The notes under the pieces were generated by a model, which was not told where the DNA came from, made no database searches, and was given only the letters and a program-made list of their open reading frames with translations. A DNA stretch of 64,000 nucleotides from a virus: positions 1 to 64,000 of IMG/VR virus record IMGVR_UViG_3300044695_001846, one strand, 5' to 3'. Position 1 is the stretch's first letter. The number at the start of each line of letters is the position of its first letter. Shown here one piece after another: positions 22,727 to 32,050 of the stretch. The position numbers were made by a program, and so were the translations under genes.

Positions 22727-22937
22727 ATAGAGAAATATATCCTTTAATTCTTTCTATCAAATTGATTCCTGGATAAAAAGATGATCTGCATCCAAGGCAG
22801 TAAAAGAAAACTTTATCACTACTGTCAACTCTAGAAATAATAGTATCGTCAGGATCAAACTGACATTCTATTTTCAATGCTTTATTATTTTTTACAAGAT
22901 CGTTATAATGATTTACTTCTTGAATTGTTAGATTCAT
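22716..22937 (-). CDS. Small zinc-ribbon-like protein on the minus strand
   Basis: 73 aa. On its own strand a textbook AAGGAG lies 7 nt before the ATG, which makes it a real gene. It contains KIECQFDPDDTIISR and VFFYCLGCRSSFYPG, so three cysteines with one CxxC, a half zinc-ribbon that may dimerise. With 3374-3601 it is the only antisense gene in the window. It is divergent from the reductase, with only ~65 nt between starts. The function is unknown. Confidence 0.7.
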   Translation of the reverse strand: MNLTIQEVNHYNDLVKNNKALKIECQFDPDDTIISRVDSSDKVFFYCLGCRSSFYPGINLIERIKGYISLSTS

Positions 22938-23003
22938 TTGCTTCTCCTTGAATAGTCGTGTAGAATGTATCTATTACATTTTATCAGAAGGACGTGTTAC
23001 AAA

Positions 23004-24947
23004 ATGTCATTTATTGACTCCAACGGATCTATAACAGATCCATACCGCAACTTTATTCATATCTCAAGGTACGCTCGCTGGATTGAAAGCGAAAACCGTA
23101 GAGAGACCTGGCAGGAGACGGTTGACAGATATTGTAACTTTATGAGAGATCATCTTGTTCTTAATCATGGATATAGTCCAAATGCAAAAGTTTTTAATGA
23201 AGTTAGAGAAGCAATCCTAAACCATCACATAATGCCATCTATGAGGGCACTGATGACCGCTGGACCTGCTTTAGAAAGAGATCATATCGCAGCATACAAT
23301 TGTTCTTTCATTGCTGTAGATAGCCCTAGAGCCTTTGACGAGGCTATGTACATTTTAATGAATGGAACTGGTGTTGGCTTTAGCGTTGAGCAAAAGTACA
23401 TTAATCAACTTCCAGTTATTTCAGAATCATTTTTTCAAACAGATACAACTATTGTTATTGATGATTCAAAGCTTGGTTGGGCAAAAGCTTATAAAGAATT
23501 AATTGCCCTTCTTTATCAAGGTCAAATTCCAAACTGGGATACCTCAAAGGTAAGACCATCTGGTGCAAGACTAAAAACTTTTGGTGGTCGTGCTTCTGGT
23601 CCTGAGCCTTTAGTTGACTTGTTTAACTTTACAATTGAAACCTTTAAGATGGCTTCAGGAAGAAGACTTAAGTCAATTGAAGCACATGACATTATGTGTA
23701 AAGTTGGAGAAGTTGTTGTTGTTGGTGGAGTTCGTAGAAGTGCTTTAATTTCTCTTTCTAACTTAGATGATTTTGAAATGGCAAAGGCAAAGAGTGGACA
23801 ATGGTGGGAAGGAAATTCTCAAAGAGCCCTGGCAAATAACTCTGCTGTTTATAATTCAAAGCCAAATACTGCACAGTTCCTTCGTGAATGGCGTAACCTT
23901 TACGAATCAAAGTCAGGAGAACGTGGAATCTATAACATGGACTCTGTTCGTAAGCATATTGATAAGTTTGGTCGTAGAGATTCAAGCCTTGTTGGTGGAA
24001 CAAATCCTTGTGGAGAAATTCTTCTTCGTCCAAATGAATTTTGTAATTTAACCGAGGTTGTAATTGATGCAACTGATACAAAAGAAACCCTGCTTGAAAA
24101 AATTAGACTTGCTACTATTTTAGGAACATGGCAATCTACTTTGACTAACTTTAAGTACATTAGAAAAACTTGGAGAGACAACTGTGAAGAAGAAAGACTT
24201 CTTGGGGTGTCTTTGACAGGCATTTATGGAAATAAGATTACTGCTACAAATGGAAAAGCTCTTGAGGCACTTCTTGATGAGATGAGAGATCTATCTGTTT
24301 CAGTAAATGAAAAAGAGGCTAAGTCTTTAAATATTAATCCATCAGTATCAATTACTTGTGTAAAGCCTTCAGGAACTGTCTCACAGCTTACAGGAGTATC
24401 CTCTGGCATCCACCCATGGTATTCAGAATACTATGTAAGAAGTGTTAGAGCAGATAACAAAGATCCTTTAACACAGTTCTTGAAAGATTCTGGAATTCCA
24501 TTTGAGCCAGACGTTATGAAGCCAGAAGTTACAACAGTATTCTACTTCCCAATCAAGGCTCCAAAAAATGCAGTTCTAACAAAAGACTTAACTGCAATTG
24601 ATCATCTTGAAATGTGGAAGACTTATCGTACACACTGGACAGAACATAATCCTAGCGTTACTGTAAATGTTGAAGAAGATGAATGGATGCGTGTTGGTGC
24701 TTGGGTGTTTGATAACTTTGATTCAATTGGTGGAGTTTCATTTCTTCCATCAGTTGAGCATTCTTACAAGCAAGCCCCATATCAGGAAATTTCAAAAGAA
24801 GATTATGAGTCGTGGGTAAAAAAGATGCCTGACTCAATTAGGTGGGAAATGCTTTCGTTGTATGAAACAACAGATGGAACAACTGGAAGTCAAGAGCTAT
24901 CCTGTGTTGCTGGAGCATGTGAGATTGTAGATATTTCAAGCAATTAA
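23004..24947 (+). CDS. nrdJ: Adenosylcobalamin-dependent (class II) ribonucleotide reductase
   Basis: 647 aa from the ATG at 23004, which has AGAAGGA upstream; an in-frame ATG at 22965 has none. It reduces ribonucleoside (tri)phosphates using a cobalamin-generated thiyl radical. All five functional cysteines are in place: Cys100 (YNCSF) and Cys347 (the active-site disulfide pair), Cys336 in NPCGE (thiyl), and a C-terminal Cys634/Cys639 shuttle pair (CVAGAC). The 336-347 and 634-639 spacings equal those of the Lactobacillus leichmannii enzyme. PSGTVSQLTGVSSGIHP binds phosphate. It is shorter than the ~740-aa cellular form, as in other phages. It supplies dNTPs for replication. Confidence 0.92.
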   Translation: MSFIDSNGSITDPYRNFIHISRYARWIESENRRETWQETVDRYCNFMRDHLVLNHGYSPNAKVFNEVREAILNHHIMPSMRALMTAGPALERDHIAAYNCSFIAVDSPRAFDEAMYILMNGTGVGFSVEQKYINQLPVISESFFQTDTTIVIDDSKLGWAKAYKELIALLYQGQIPNWDTSKVRPSGARLKTFGGRASGPEPLVDLFNFTIETFKMASGRRLKSIEAHDIMCKVGEVVVVGGVRRSALISLSNLDDFEMAKAKSGQWWEGNSQRALANNSAVYNSKPNTAQFLREWRNLYESKSGERGIYNMDSVRKHIDKFGRRDSSLVGGTNPCGEILLRPNEFCNLTEVVIDATDTKETLLEKIRLATILGTWQSTLTNFKYIRKTWRDNCEEERLLGVSLTGIYGNKITATNGKALEALLDEMRDLSVSVNEKEAKSLNINPSVSITCVKPSGTVSQLTGVSSGIHPWYSEYYVRSVRADNKDPLTQFLKDSGIPFEPDVMKPEVTTVFYFPIKAPKNAVLTKDLTAIDHLEMWKTYRTHWTEHNPSVTVNVEEDEWMRVGAWVFDNFDSIGGVSFLPSVEHSYKQAPYQEISKEDYESWVKKMPDSIRWEMLSLYETTDGTTGSQELSCVAGACEIVDISSN

Positions 24948-24983
24948 AACCCTCTTTGTGATAAAATAGATTAGAGGTACTCA

Positions 24984-27900
24984 ATGTCTTACAAAAATGC
25001 AAATCTTTATGCTTCAAGAGTGTTTGCAGAGCACCCAATTGCTTTATGGTCCTTAGATGAAGATTACTTTTTTCTTTCATTAGTTCCTGAAAGTGATAAA
25101 AAGATTACTGATTCTACATGGTCAATTTCTGGGGGACAATACTCTTCATCAACAACTTTTCCAGAAAATGCACCAATTATAGGAGACTATACTAGTAAAT
25201 TTTTTATTCCAACATCTTCTAGTTCTCAGTACATTGACATAATTGGGGATCCTATAGTTTATCAAGATTCTATTGATGAGGCTAAAGGAAGTATTTGTTT
25301 TAGCTTAAATGTCTTTGCTCCAGTTGGAAAAAATGTTGCAACCTACGATATAGGGTTTATTGTAGGAGGGCAAAGATACTATTTAAATCATACAGTTGAA
25401 TCAGAAGGATCCTGGCAAAAAATTTCTTATACAAAACAAATTACTTCAACAGAAAATTTGACACCATTCATAAAAATAAACTATAGTGACAATTTAGAAA
25501 CGGGAGAAGTAAATTCTCCTGTGTATATAAATGGGCTGTCTGTAGGACAATGGTCAGAACCGTATAATCATAAAAATACTGGAGTTTTTTCAGAAGAGTT
25601 GCCAGAGAGCCTAACATCCTTACTTCCCTATGCTGGATTTTTAAAAGGATTAAGGTTAGACGCTTATGGATTTAATGATTTAGACGATGCTTATATTATT
25701 CAAGAAAGAAAAAGACTTCTTGCAGAAAAAGCAAATGTTCCTATGGTGTATGGATCAAGAAACAATGTTTCAATATTTTCAAAAAATTCACTAGAAGTAT
25801 TTGAAGACTTTGCAAGTGGCGGATCTTCTTTTGAATCTGTATTTATAGATTTAATAGATGGAGGATCCTCTAGTGCTACCTTTACAAGTTCTGTTGATGC
25901 AGGAACTTCTTCTTATCTAAATGAAGATATTTTGCTTCCATCAATTATTTTTCCAGGAAAAGGATTTTTAAACAATTCTGGAAAGTACACAAACCTAACT
26001 GCAGAATTCTGGTTAAGAATAAACAATGAAAGTGTTTCTCCAGTTAGAATATTTGGACCACTTACTTCAGATGATGGAATTTATGTAGAGTCAAGTTTTA
26101 TTACAATAATAGTTGGAAAGCACGTTAAGTCATACTTTATTGGAAGTTGGTATAGACCAATGCTTGTTCATTTTAATCAAAGTCCAAATGAAATATCCTT
26201 AATGATAAATGGAGAAAAAATTATATCTATACCAGTTGACTTAGAGCTTATAGAAAGTCTGACATCAGAGTCTGAAGATTTCTTAGCATTTTTTGGGGAC
26301 GATAAAATTTCTATTTTTGAAATAGATTGTTTTTCAATATTTCCATATATAGTATCAGAACAAATTGCAAAAAGAAGATATGTTTATGGTCAAGGAGTAG
26401 AGGAGCAAGACAGCCTCCTGGAAAATATTAATGGAGATCTTCATCAAATTGATTTTGCTTTTTCTGGATACGGCTCAACAATTAGTTATCCAGATAGAAC
26501 TCAGTGGGACAGTGGGTACTTTAATAACTTAAAGGTAGACTCGTCAGGACTAGCTTTAATAGACTATAACTTGCCAGAAGTTTTATTTAACTATGTTTCT
26601 GCATCAGCAACGGTAACACAGCTACAAAGTGAAAACTTTTTATCCTCATTTGAATCAGACAATTTTTTAATTCAAGATGAGACCTATCCTTTTCTATCAA
26701 TGTCTCCAAGTGCAAGCTATTCAAACTACTATGGAACTCTGCATTTCTCTAAATTAAATCAATTAAATCATCCAACTTCTTCCATCTACGGAATTTTTAA
26801 AGCACCAGAAGGAATTAATCAAGAGCAAACTGTTCTATATTTTGAAAATTCTAGAAATAACGATTATTTTAAAGTAGCATTAAGTTCTGGTAGTTTGCAA
26901 TATATCTACAATGGGTCAGTTTTAACTAAGACCCCAGTGTCTGGTGGAGAATTCTTTGCAGCTGGATTTGATATAGATAAGATTTCAACAACTTACGCTT
27001 CACAAATAAAAAACTTTTTTTCAAATCCTGAAACCATATCTTTTAATGTGGCTGGATATGGTCAAAGTAAGTTCTATGGAAAAATGTTTTCTTTAACAAT
27101 TAACAACAAATTCTACACACAAAAAGATTCTTTGTTTAATGAATTTGGAATTGCAGAAAAAACCTTTACTGGAGACAAGTTTTCCTATGTTGGATCATAC
27201 ACTCTAGTTCCAAAAACTTCCAACTCTACAGTATATTTAGACATAGCATCTTCAGGATATTGGGAAAGCTCTATCCCACTTTCTTATTTTGGAAAATATA
27301 TAACTGATTCAAAAGGAAATAGAGTATATGATTTAGATTTGATTCAATTCAATATTGATGCTCCAACTAGCCCATTTATTATAGGAGATGAAGTTTCAAC
27401 AGATTTTCAAAACTCTAGTCCAGTCAAGTCATACATAACTTTACAAGAAAAAACAAATGTTGGTATGGTTCCATATACAGACTATGTTTTAACCAGGTTG
27501 ATATCTCAAGAAAGTAAGATTTTAGATTTTGATGAAGAAAACGATTTAGAAACAACAAAGTTTCTTGTATCAGATGGAACAATCGTATTCCCTCCAGACT
27601 TTATAGGAAATTTTTCAGATTACTATATAGGGGTACATATTGAGTTAAAGTCAGATGGAACAAAGACAAACAACTTAAAAGTTAAAAGAATGTCTTTTGC
27701 ATCTTTATCATTTGATGAATCAGAGTTTTTTGCAATAAATACTACTGGTGGAAGAAAGGTTTATCCAATTGTTAAGACGCAAGACCAATATGTTTATGAT
27801 CAAAAAAATCCAGTAATTATAGATATTGAGTCTAGCCCTTACTTATATCTAACAAAAAATTCTGGAATACATGTTGCACCATACTTAGAGGAAAGTGGTC

Positions 27901-28643
27901 TTGAAAGAGGAATATCTTTTCCAATTAATCCAGAGCTAAGACCTAGCTTCACAGCAGCTGGAATTCAACTATTTATGATGTTTGACAAAGAAAGACTTTT
28001 TTCTTCAAGACAGTTGTTAGGAAGAATTATTTCATCAGACAGATCTGTAGACATTGTTTTAGTTCCAGAAGAAGATCAAAAAAGAGCCTCTCTAAAGTTT
28101 TTTGACACATTTACACAGAATGAAGAAACTGGATTTAAAGCATTTTTAAATGGAAGGTTCAGCGACAATATTTTAATTAGACCTCTTGAATGGAACGTTC
28201 TTACCGTTTCTTTTGAATCCAGCTCCTTTGAATTAAATTCAAGAATTGCACAGCTAGAAATTTATTCAGGAATAGTTGTTAATAATGTTTCTATCTTTAA
28301 AAAATCTACCGAAGTTTCTAGCATATCAGAATCTTCAAATGAGTGGATCAATGTACTTAGAGACCTAGACGTTTATGGAGCAGCTCAGCCAGAATTTGAT
28401 TGGGACTATTGGCAGGATGATACTGAGCAGGGTGGTGTTGGATTTGCTACATGGACTAACGTTCTTAATTTCCAAAGGAATACTGCAGTAAAAATTACTA
28501 TCAATGGAGAAGGAATTTTTAATTCATATACTGGTCTTTCTTCTGTAGTATCTGATGATAATAGTATGCTCAATGTCAATTTTGACAGTATAAGACTGTT
28601 TAATGACGTAACCTGGGACACTTTTGTGACAAAACCTGTATAG
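24984..28643 (+). CDS. Large LamG-like structural protein
   Basis: 1219 aa. The N-terminus FAEHPIALWSLDEDYFF is typical of phage concanavalin/LamG proteins, and at least two LamG-like modules are visible: ~320-480 (LTAEFWLRINNES, MLVHFNQSPNEISLMINGE) and ~1000-1215 (ELRPSFTAAGIQLFMMFD, NRVTV-like strands). No transmembrane or catalytic motif is seen. GAGGTACTCA precedes the ATG. It is probably a tail or capsid-associated adhesin that binds glycans. Its position between the reductase and the head module, away from the other tail-tip genes, is unusual. Confidence 0.55.
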   Translation: MSYKNANLYASRVFAEHPIALWSLDEDYFFLSLVPESDKKITDSTWSISGGQYSSSTTFPENAPIIGDYTSKFFIPTSSSSQYIDIIGDPIVYQDSIDEAKGSICFSLNVFAPVGKNVATYDIGFIVGGQRYYLNHTVESEGSWQKISYTKQITSTENLTPFIKINYSDNLETGEVNSPVYINGLSVGQWSEPYNHKNTGVFSEELPESLTSLLPYAGFLKGLRLDAYGFNDLDDAYIIQERKRLLAEKANVPMVYGSRNNVSIFSKNSLEVFEDFASGGSSFESVFIDLIDGGSSSATFTSSVDAGTSSYLNEDILLPSIIFPGKGFLNNSGKYTNLTAEFWLRINNESVSPVRIFGPLTSDDGIYVESSFITIIVGKHVKSYFIGSWYRPMLVHFNQSPNEISLMINGEKIISIPVDLELIESLTSESEDFLAFFGDDKISIFEIDCFSIFPYIVSEQIAKRRYVYGQGVEEQDSLLENINGDLHQIDFAFSGYGSTISYPDRTQWDSGYFNNLKVDSSGLALIDYNLPEVLFNYVSASATVTQLQSENFLSSFESDNFLIQDETYPFLSMSPSASYSNYYGTLHFSKLNQLNHPTSSIYGIFKAPEGINQEQTVLYFENSRNNDYFKVALSSGSLQYIYNGSVLTKTPVSGGEFFAAGFDIDKISTTYASQIKNFFSNPETISFNVAGYGQSKFYGKMFSLTINNKFYTQKDSLFNEFGIAEKTFTGDKFSYVGSYTLVPKTSNSTVYLDIASSGYWESSIPLSYFGKYITDSKGNRVYDLDLIQFNIDAPTSPFIIGDEVSTDFQNSSPVKSYITLQEKTNVGMVPYTDYVLTRLISQESKILDFDEENDLETTKFLVSDGTIVFPPDFIGNFSDYYIGVHIELKSDGTKTNNLKVKRMSFASLSFDESEFFAINTTGGRKVYPIVKTQDQYVYDQKNPVIIDIESSPYLYLTKNSGIHVAPYLEESGLERGISFPINPELRPSFTAAGIQLFMMFDKERLFSSRQLLGRIISSDRSVDIVLVPEEDQKRASLKFFDTFTQNEETGFKAFLNGRFSDNILIRPLEWNVLTVSFESSSFELNSRIAQLEIYSGIVVNNVSIFKKSTEVSSISESSNEWINVLRDLDVYGAAQPEFDWDYWQDDTEQGGVGFATWTNVLNFQRNTAVKITINGEGIFNSYTGLSSVVSDDNSMLNVNFDSIRLFNDVTWDTFVTKPV

Positions 28644-28646
28644 TCG

Positions 28647-28655
28647 TGGTACAAT
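28647..28655 (+). promoter_or_regulatory. Extended -10 promoter of the head module
   Basis: TGG-TACAAT ends 6 nt before the ATG at 28662, with no Shine-Dalgarno sequence. A GTGACA 18 nt upstream of the -10 may serve as -35. It would start the portal operon as a leaderless transcript. Confidence 0.5.
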
Positions 28656-28661
28656 AATGTC

Positions 28662-29033
28662 ATGGATTATCTAGAAGGATTACAAAAACTGCCAAACAAG
28701 CCAAAAGTAAGCTACGTTGAAAACGATGCTGAATATGGTCTATATGTTTGGAAAACAGAAACAGGCAGAGTATTTGGAGATGGAGATGGAAGTTTTATGA
28801 ACATTCCAGCCAGAAAATATGATTTAACTGCTATTAATAGAATTACACAAGCTGCAGCACATTACGGAGCTGGTCCAGGCAAGGCAGTATTTATGCCAGG
28901 AGTTACAAGAATTACAGAAGAAGAGCATTCTGTTCAAATTGACAGAATGAAGCAGGGCTATATTCCAAGTGAATTCGATACTGGTGCTTTTGCTGATGCT
29001 GCAAGGGGGCTAAAAGAGCATGGAAATGACTAA
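28662..29033 (+). CDS. Small head-module protein of unknown function
   Basis: 123 aa. The N-terminal half (YGLYVWKTETGRVFGDGDGSF) looks like a small beta domain. The C-terminal half is helical, with YDLTAINRITQAAAHYGAGPG and an acidic end. It lies directly before the portal gene, overlapping it by 14 nt. It could be a portal- or terminase-associated protein; no family function is known to me. Confidence 0.5.
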   Translation: MDYLEGLQKLPNKPKVSYVENDAEYGLYVWKTETGRVFGDGDGSFMNIPARKYDLTAINRITQAAAHYGAGPGKAVFMPGVTRITEEEHSVQIDRMKQGYIPSEFDTGAFADAARGLKEHGND

Positions 29034-30579
29034 TGAAGTAATTGCTAGAATTGATAATCTAGACAAGAATAAGCCATCTGCAAATAAAACAGATGACTTT
29101 ATGACAGAATCAGATCTTGTAAAAAGTTTTGATGGAATTGATGCAAACTTTAAACGCAGAATTACAAGAATGAACAAGGCTTACACTGGTCAAGATGGTG
29201 TAAAGTCTAAGCAATTATTTCCAGAGCAAGACGTAACCACAGCCTATGGTCTTTTTGATGTCGTGTTGCCACCTTATAATCTTGACGAACTAGCATTCTT
29301 TTTTGATAATTCATTTGCAAACCATGCTGCAATTAATGCAAAAGTTGCAAACACAGTTGGTCTTGGATATGGGTTTATAATGTCTGACATTGTTAAAGCA
29401 AGAATAGAAGAGATTGAAGACACAAATCAAAGAGTTAGGGCTCAGAGAAAAGTTGAAAGAGCTAAGTCTGAATTAGGTAATTGGCTTGAAGAACTAAATG
29501 ATGAAGATACCTTTACCCATGTCCTTGAAAAAGCAATGACAGATTATGAAGCAACTGGTAATGGATACATTGAAATTGGAAGAAAGAATACTGGGGAGAT
29601 TGGGTATATCGGTCATATCCCTGCAACAACAGTTCGTGTAAGACGTATGCGTGATGGATATGTTCAGATTGTAAATCAAAGAGTAGTCTTCTTTAAAAAC
29701 TTTCAAGACAAAAAAACAGTAAATCCAGTAACTACAGATCAAAGACCAAATGAACTTATTCATATTAAAAAGTATAGTCCTAAGAATACATACTATGGAG
29801 TTCCAGATGTTGTGTCTGCTGCAACCTCAGTAGTTGGAGACCAACTTGCTGCAAGATATAATATTGATTATTTTGAGAATAAAGCAGTGCCAAGATACAT
29901 TGTTACACTAAAGGGTGCAAAGCTAAGTTCAGAAGCAGAAGATAAGTTGTTTAGATTCCTACAGTCTGGTCTTCGTGGACAGAATCATAGAACTCTTTAC
30001 ATCCCACTTCCTGGAGACGGTCCAGACAACAAAGTTGAATTTAAAATGGAACCAGTTGAAAATGGAATTCAAGAAGGATCATTTGATAAATACAGAACTT
30101 CAAATGTTCATGATATTCTTATGGCACACCAGGTTCCAATTTCTAAAGTTGGTTCAGATCCTGGTAGTTCGATTGCATCAGCACTCGTATCTGATAGAAC
30201 ATTTAAAGAACAGGTAGCAAGACCAGCTCAAAAGAATTTAGAAAAAACAATCAATAAGCTTATTAAAGAAAAGACAGACATTCTTTTGCTAAAGTTTAAT
30301 GAATTAACTTTGACTGATGAAAATACTCAGAGTCAAATTGATGAAAGATATCTAAGAGCACAAGTTGTTGTTCCAAATGATATTAGACCTAGACTTGGAC
30401 TCCCAGTAGTTCCACAAGGAGACGCTCCAGTAGTTATGACCCCTCAACAACGTGCAGAGCAAAATGCTCAAATGTCTGGAACAAGACAAAGAGATCAACA
30501 AAGAACGGACCAAGCTTCAGATTCAACTGCAACGACAACAGGAAGAAATCCTGGTGGCGAAGGAAGATCTGTAGTATAA
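29020..30579 (+). CDS. Phage portal protein
   Basis: 519 aa. It has the order of the PBSX/HK97-like portal family: LPPYNLDELAFFFDNSFANHAA (~85-107), NYIEIGR-type wing strands (GNGYIEIGRKNTGEIGYIG), ELIHIKKYSPKNTYYGVPD (~246-264), the long stem/crown helices (DQLAARYNIDYFENKAVPRY) and a Gln/Thr-rich disordered C-terminus. The dodecameric ring at the capsid vertex serves for DNA entry and exit. Two in-frame ATGs (29020 and 29026) are possible starts. Confidence 0.9.
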   Translation: MEMTNEVIARIDNLDKNKPSANKTDDFMTESDLVKSFDGIDANFKRRITRMNKAYTGQDGVKSKQLFPEQDVTTAYGLFDVVLPPYNLDELAFFFDNSFANHAAINAKVANTVGLGYGFIMSDIVKARIEEIEDTNQRVRAQRKVERAKSELGNWLEELNDEDTFTHVLEKAMTDYEATGNGYIEIGRKNTGEIGYIGHIPATTVRVRRMRDGYVQIVNQRVVFFKNFQDKKTVNPVTTDQRPNELIHIKKYSPKNTYYGVPDVVSAATSVVGDQLAARYNIDYFENKAVPRYIVTLKGAKLSSEAEDKLFRFLQSGLRGQNHRTLYIPLPGDGPDNKVEFKMEPVENGIQEGSFDKYRTSNVHDILMAHQVPISKVGSDPGSSIASALVSDRTFKEQVARPAQKNLEKTINKLIKEKTDILLLKFNELTLTDENTQSQIDERYLRAQVVVPNDIRPRLGLPVVPQGDAPVVMTPQQRAEQNAQMSGTRQRDQQRTDQASDSTATTTGRNPGGEGRSVV

Positions 30580-30619
30580 TATAACAATATTATAAAATAT
30601 AAAAAAATACATATATAAT
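30575..30619 (+). promoter_or_regulatory. AT-rich spacer with two -10 boxes before the protease gene
   Basis: TATAAT occurs at 30575-30580 (overlapping the portal stop) and at 30614-30619, the second ending 9 nt before the ATG at 30629. The 50-nt interval is almost entirely A/T. Confidence 0.45.
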
Positions 30620-30628
30620 AGGAATAAC

Positions 30629-32026
30629 ATGACTAATTTAAGCAAGGCTTATTGGACATCAGATAACGATGATATCAAGTTATCAATGCCAATCGCTAAA
30701 GTAGATGTAGAGCGTAGAATCGTTTCTGGATTTGCTACGCTTGATAACATTGACAAGCAAGCAGACATTGTTCCTACTGATGTAAGTATAAAGGCTTTTG
30801 AAACATTCCGTGGCAACTTGAGAGAAATGCATCAGTCTATTGCAGTTGGCAAAGTTGTTAATTTTAGACAAGAAAAGTTTTTTGACAAGTCTACAGACAA
30901 ACTTTACAACGGTGTTTATGTAGACGCATATATTTCTAAAGGTGCTCAGGATACCTGGGAAAAGGTTCTTGATGGCACTCTTTCAGGTTTTTCAATTGGC
31001 GGAGTAATCAAAGATTCAGAAAATAGCTGGGATGAGAATATTGATAAGACAATTAGAATTGTTAAAGACTATGAACTTCATGAACTATCTTTAGTAGATA
31101 ATCCAGCAAATCAATTTGCAAATGTTGTGTCAATTCAGAAAGTTAATAAGGACGAACAAATTGATGGTATAATTGCAAAAGCAGATCTTGAAAATGTCTA
31201 CTGGTGTGAGAATGACGGTATCGTCAGACTTTCAGAAGTTGACGATTCAAGTTGCCCATCATGTGAAGTCAGTATGAAAAATATTGGTTTTGTTGAGACA
31301 AAGGATGTAGAGAAAGCTATGACAGTTAAATCAATTTTAAACAAGTTTATTGGTTCTACAGACCTTGCTAAATCTGAAGATGTTTCCGAAACCCCACAAA
31401 CTTCAGGCGAAACGCTTGAATCAGCGATTGACAATAATGCGTCAATTGTTAAAAACAATATAGAGGAGGAGAACAACGTGTCAGAAGATAATACAGTAGT
31501 AGAAGAGACCGTTGAAGAAGTTGCAGCTGAAGAAGCTGTTAATGAAGCTCCTGCCGAAGAAACCGTAGAAAAGTCAGTTGACGCAGTTGACGCTGTTGAG
31601 GAAACAGTAGCTAAGTCTGCTGATCCAGAAGAAGCACCTGCAGAAGAAGTTGCAGAAGAAGTTGCTTCTGATGAAGTTGAAGTTGAGAAGTCTGTTATTG
31701 CAGAAGATACAACCGATTCTGAGCTTGTAAAAGCTGTTGACGAAATTAAGGTTTCAGTAACAGAGGCAGTGAGTGAACTTGTTTCAACAATTAAGTCACT
31801 AAATGAAGAGATTGCAGACCTTAAAAAGGGTCACGCCACAGTAGCAGAAGAAGTTGCTGGAGTAAGAGGCAGTCTTGAAGAGTTTGGAAAGCGTGTGGAT
31901 GGTCTAGAAGACGATACCGCTGTCCGTAAGTCTGGCGATCTTGGCGGGATCGTTCAGGGAAATACAATAAGAAAAGGGTCTATGTGGGGTGGACGTTTCC
32001 TAAATTCCGCTGACCTATATCATTAA
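30629..32026 (+). CDS. Prohead protease with fused scaffold domain
   Basis: 465 aa. Residues ~18-170 are an HK97 gp4/XkdF-like serine protease (peptidase U35 group): His68 in LREMHQS and Ser119 in GTLSGFSIGG are the expected catalytic pair, followed by HELSLVDNPAN. Residues ~190-225 have a CxxC pair (SSCPSCE). Residues ~284-400 are very acidic (repeated VEETVEE/APAEE), then a coiled coil (STIKSLNEEIADLKKG) and a Gly-rich end, as in delta/scaffold domains. It cleaves scaffold and capsid precursor in the prohead. A nested start at 31478 probably makes free scaffold. Confidence 0.85.
   Translation: MTNLSKAYWTSDNDDIKLSMPIAKVDVERRIVSGFATLDNIDKQADIVPTDVSIKAFETFRGNLREMHQSIAVGKVVNFRQEKFFDKSTDKLYNGVYVDAYISKGAQDTWEKVLDGTLSGFSIGGVIKDSENSWDENIDKTIRIVKDYELHELSLVDNPANQFANVVSIQKVNKDEQIDGIIAKADLENVYWCENDGIVRLSEVDDSSCPSCEVSMKNIGFVETKDVEKAMTVKSILNKFIGSTDLAKSEDVSETPQTSGETLESAIDNNASIVKNNIEEENNVSEDNTVVEETVEEVAAEEAVNEAPAEETVEKSVDAVDAVEETVAKSADPEEAPAEEVAEEVASDEVEVEKSVIAEDTTDSELVKAVDEIKVSVTEAVSELVSTIKSLNEEIADLKKGHATVAEEVAGVRGSLEEFGKRVDGLEDDTAVRKSGDLGGIVQGNTIRKGSMWGGRFLNSADLYH
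31464..32026 (+). CDS. Nested in-frame scaffold protein (internal GTG start at 31478)
   Basis: Inside the protease gene AGGAGG (31464-31469) lies 8 nt before an in-frame GTG at 31478, exactly where the acidic scaffold-like domain begins. The product would be 182 aa (MSEDNTVVEETVEE onward): acidic, Ala/Glu-rich, with a C-terminal coiled coil. The arrangement is the same as lambda C/Nu3, where scaffold is made from an internal start in the protease frame. The perfect Shine-Dalgarno within an AT-rich coding region is unlikely to be chance. The feature start includes the RBS. Confidence 0.65.
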
Positions 32027-32050
32027 GAGAAACTGGAGGTGAAATAAAAA

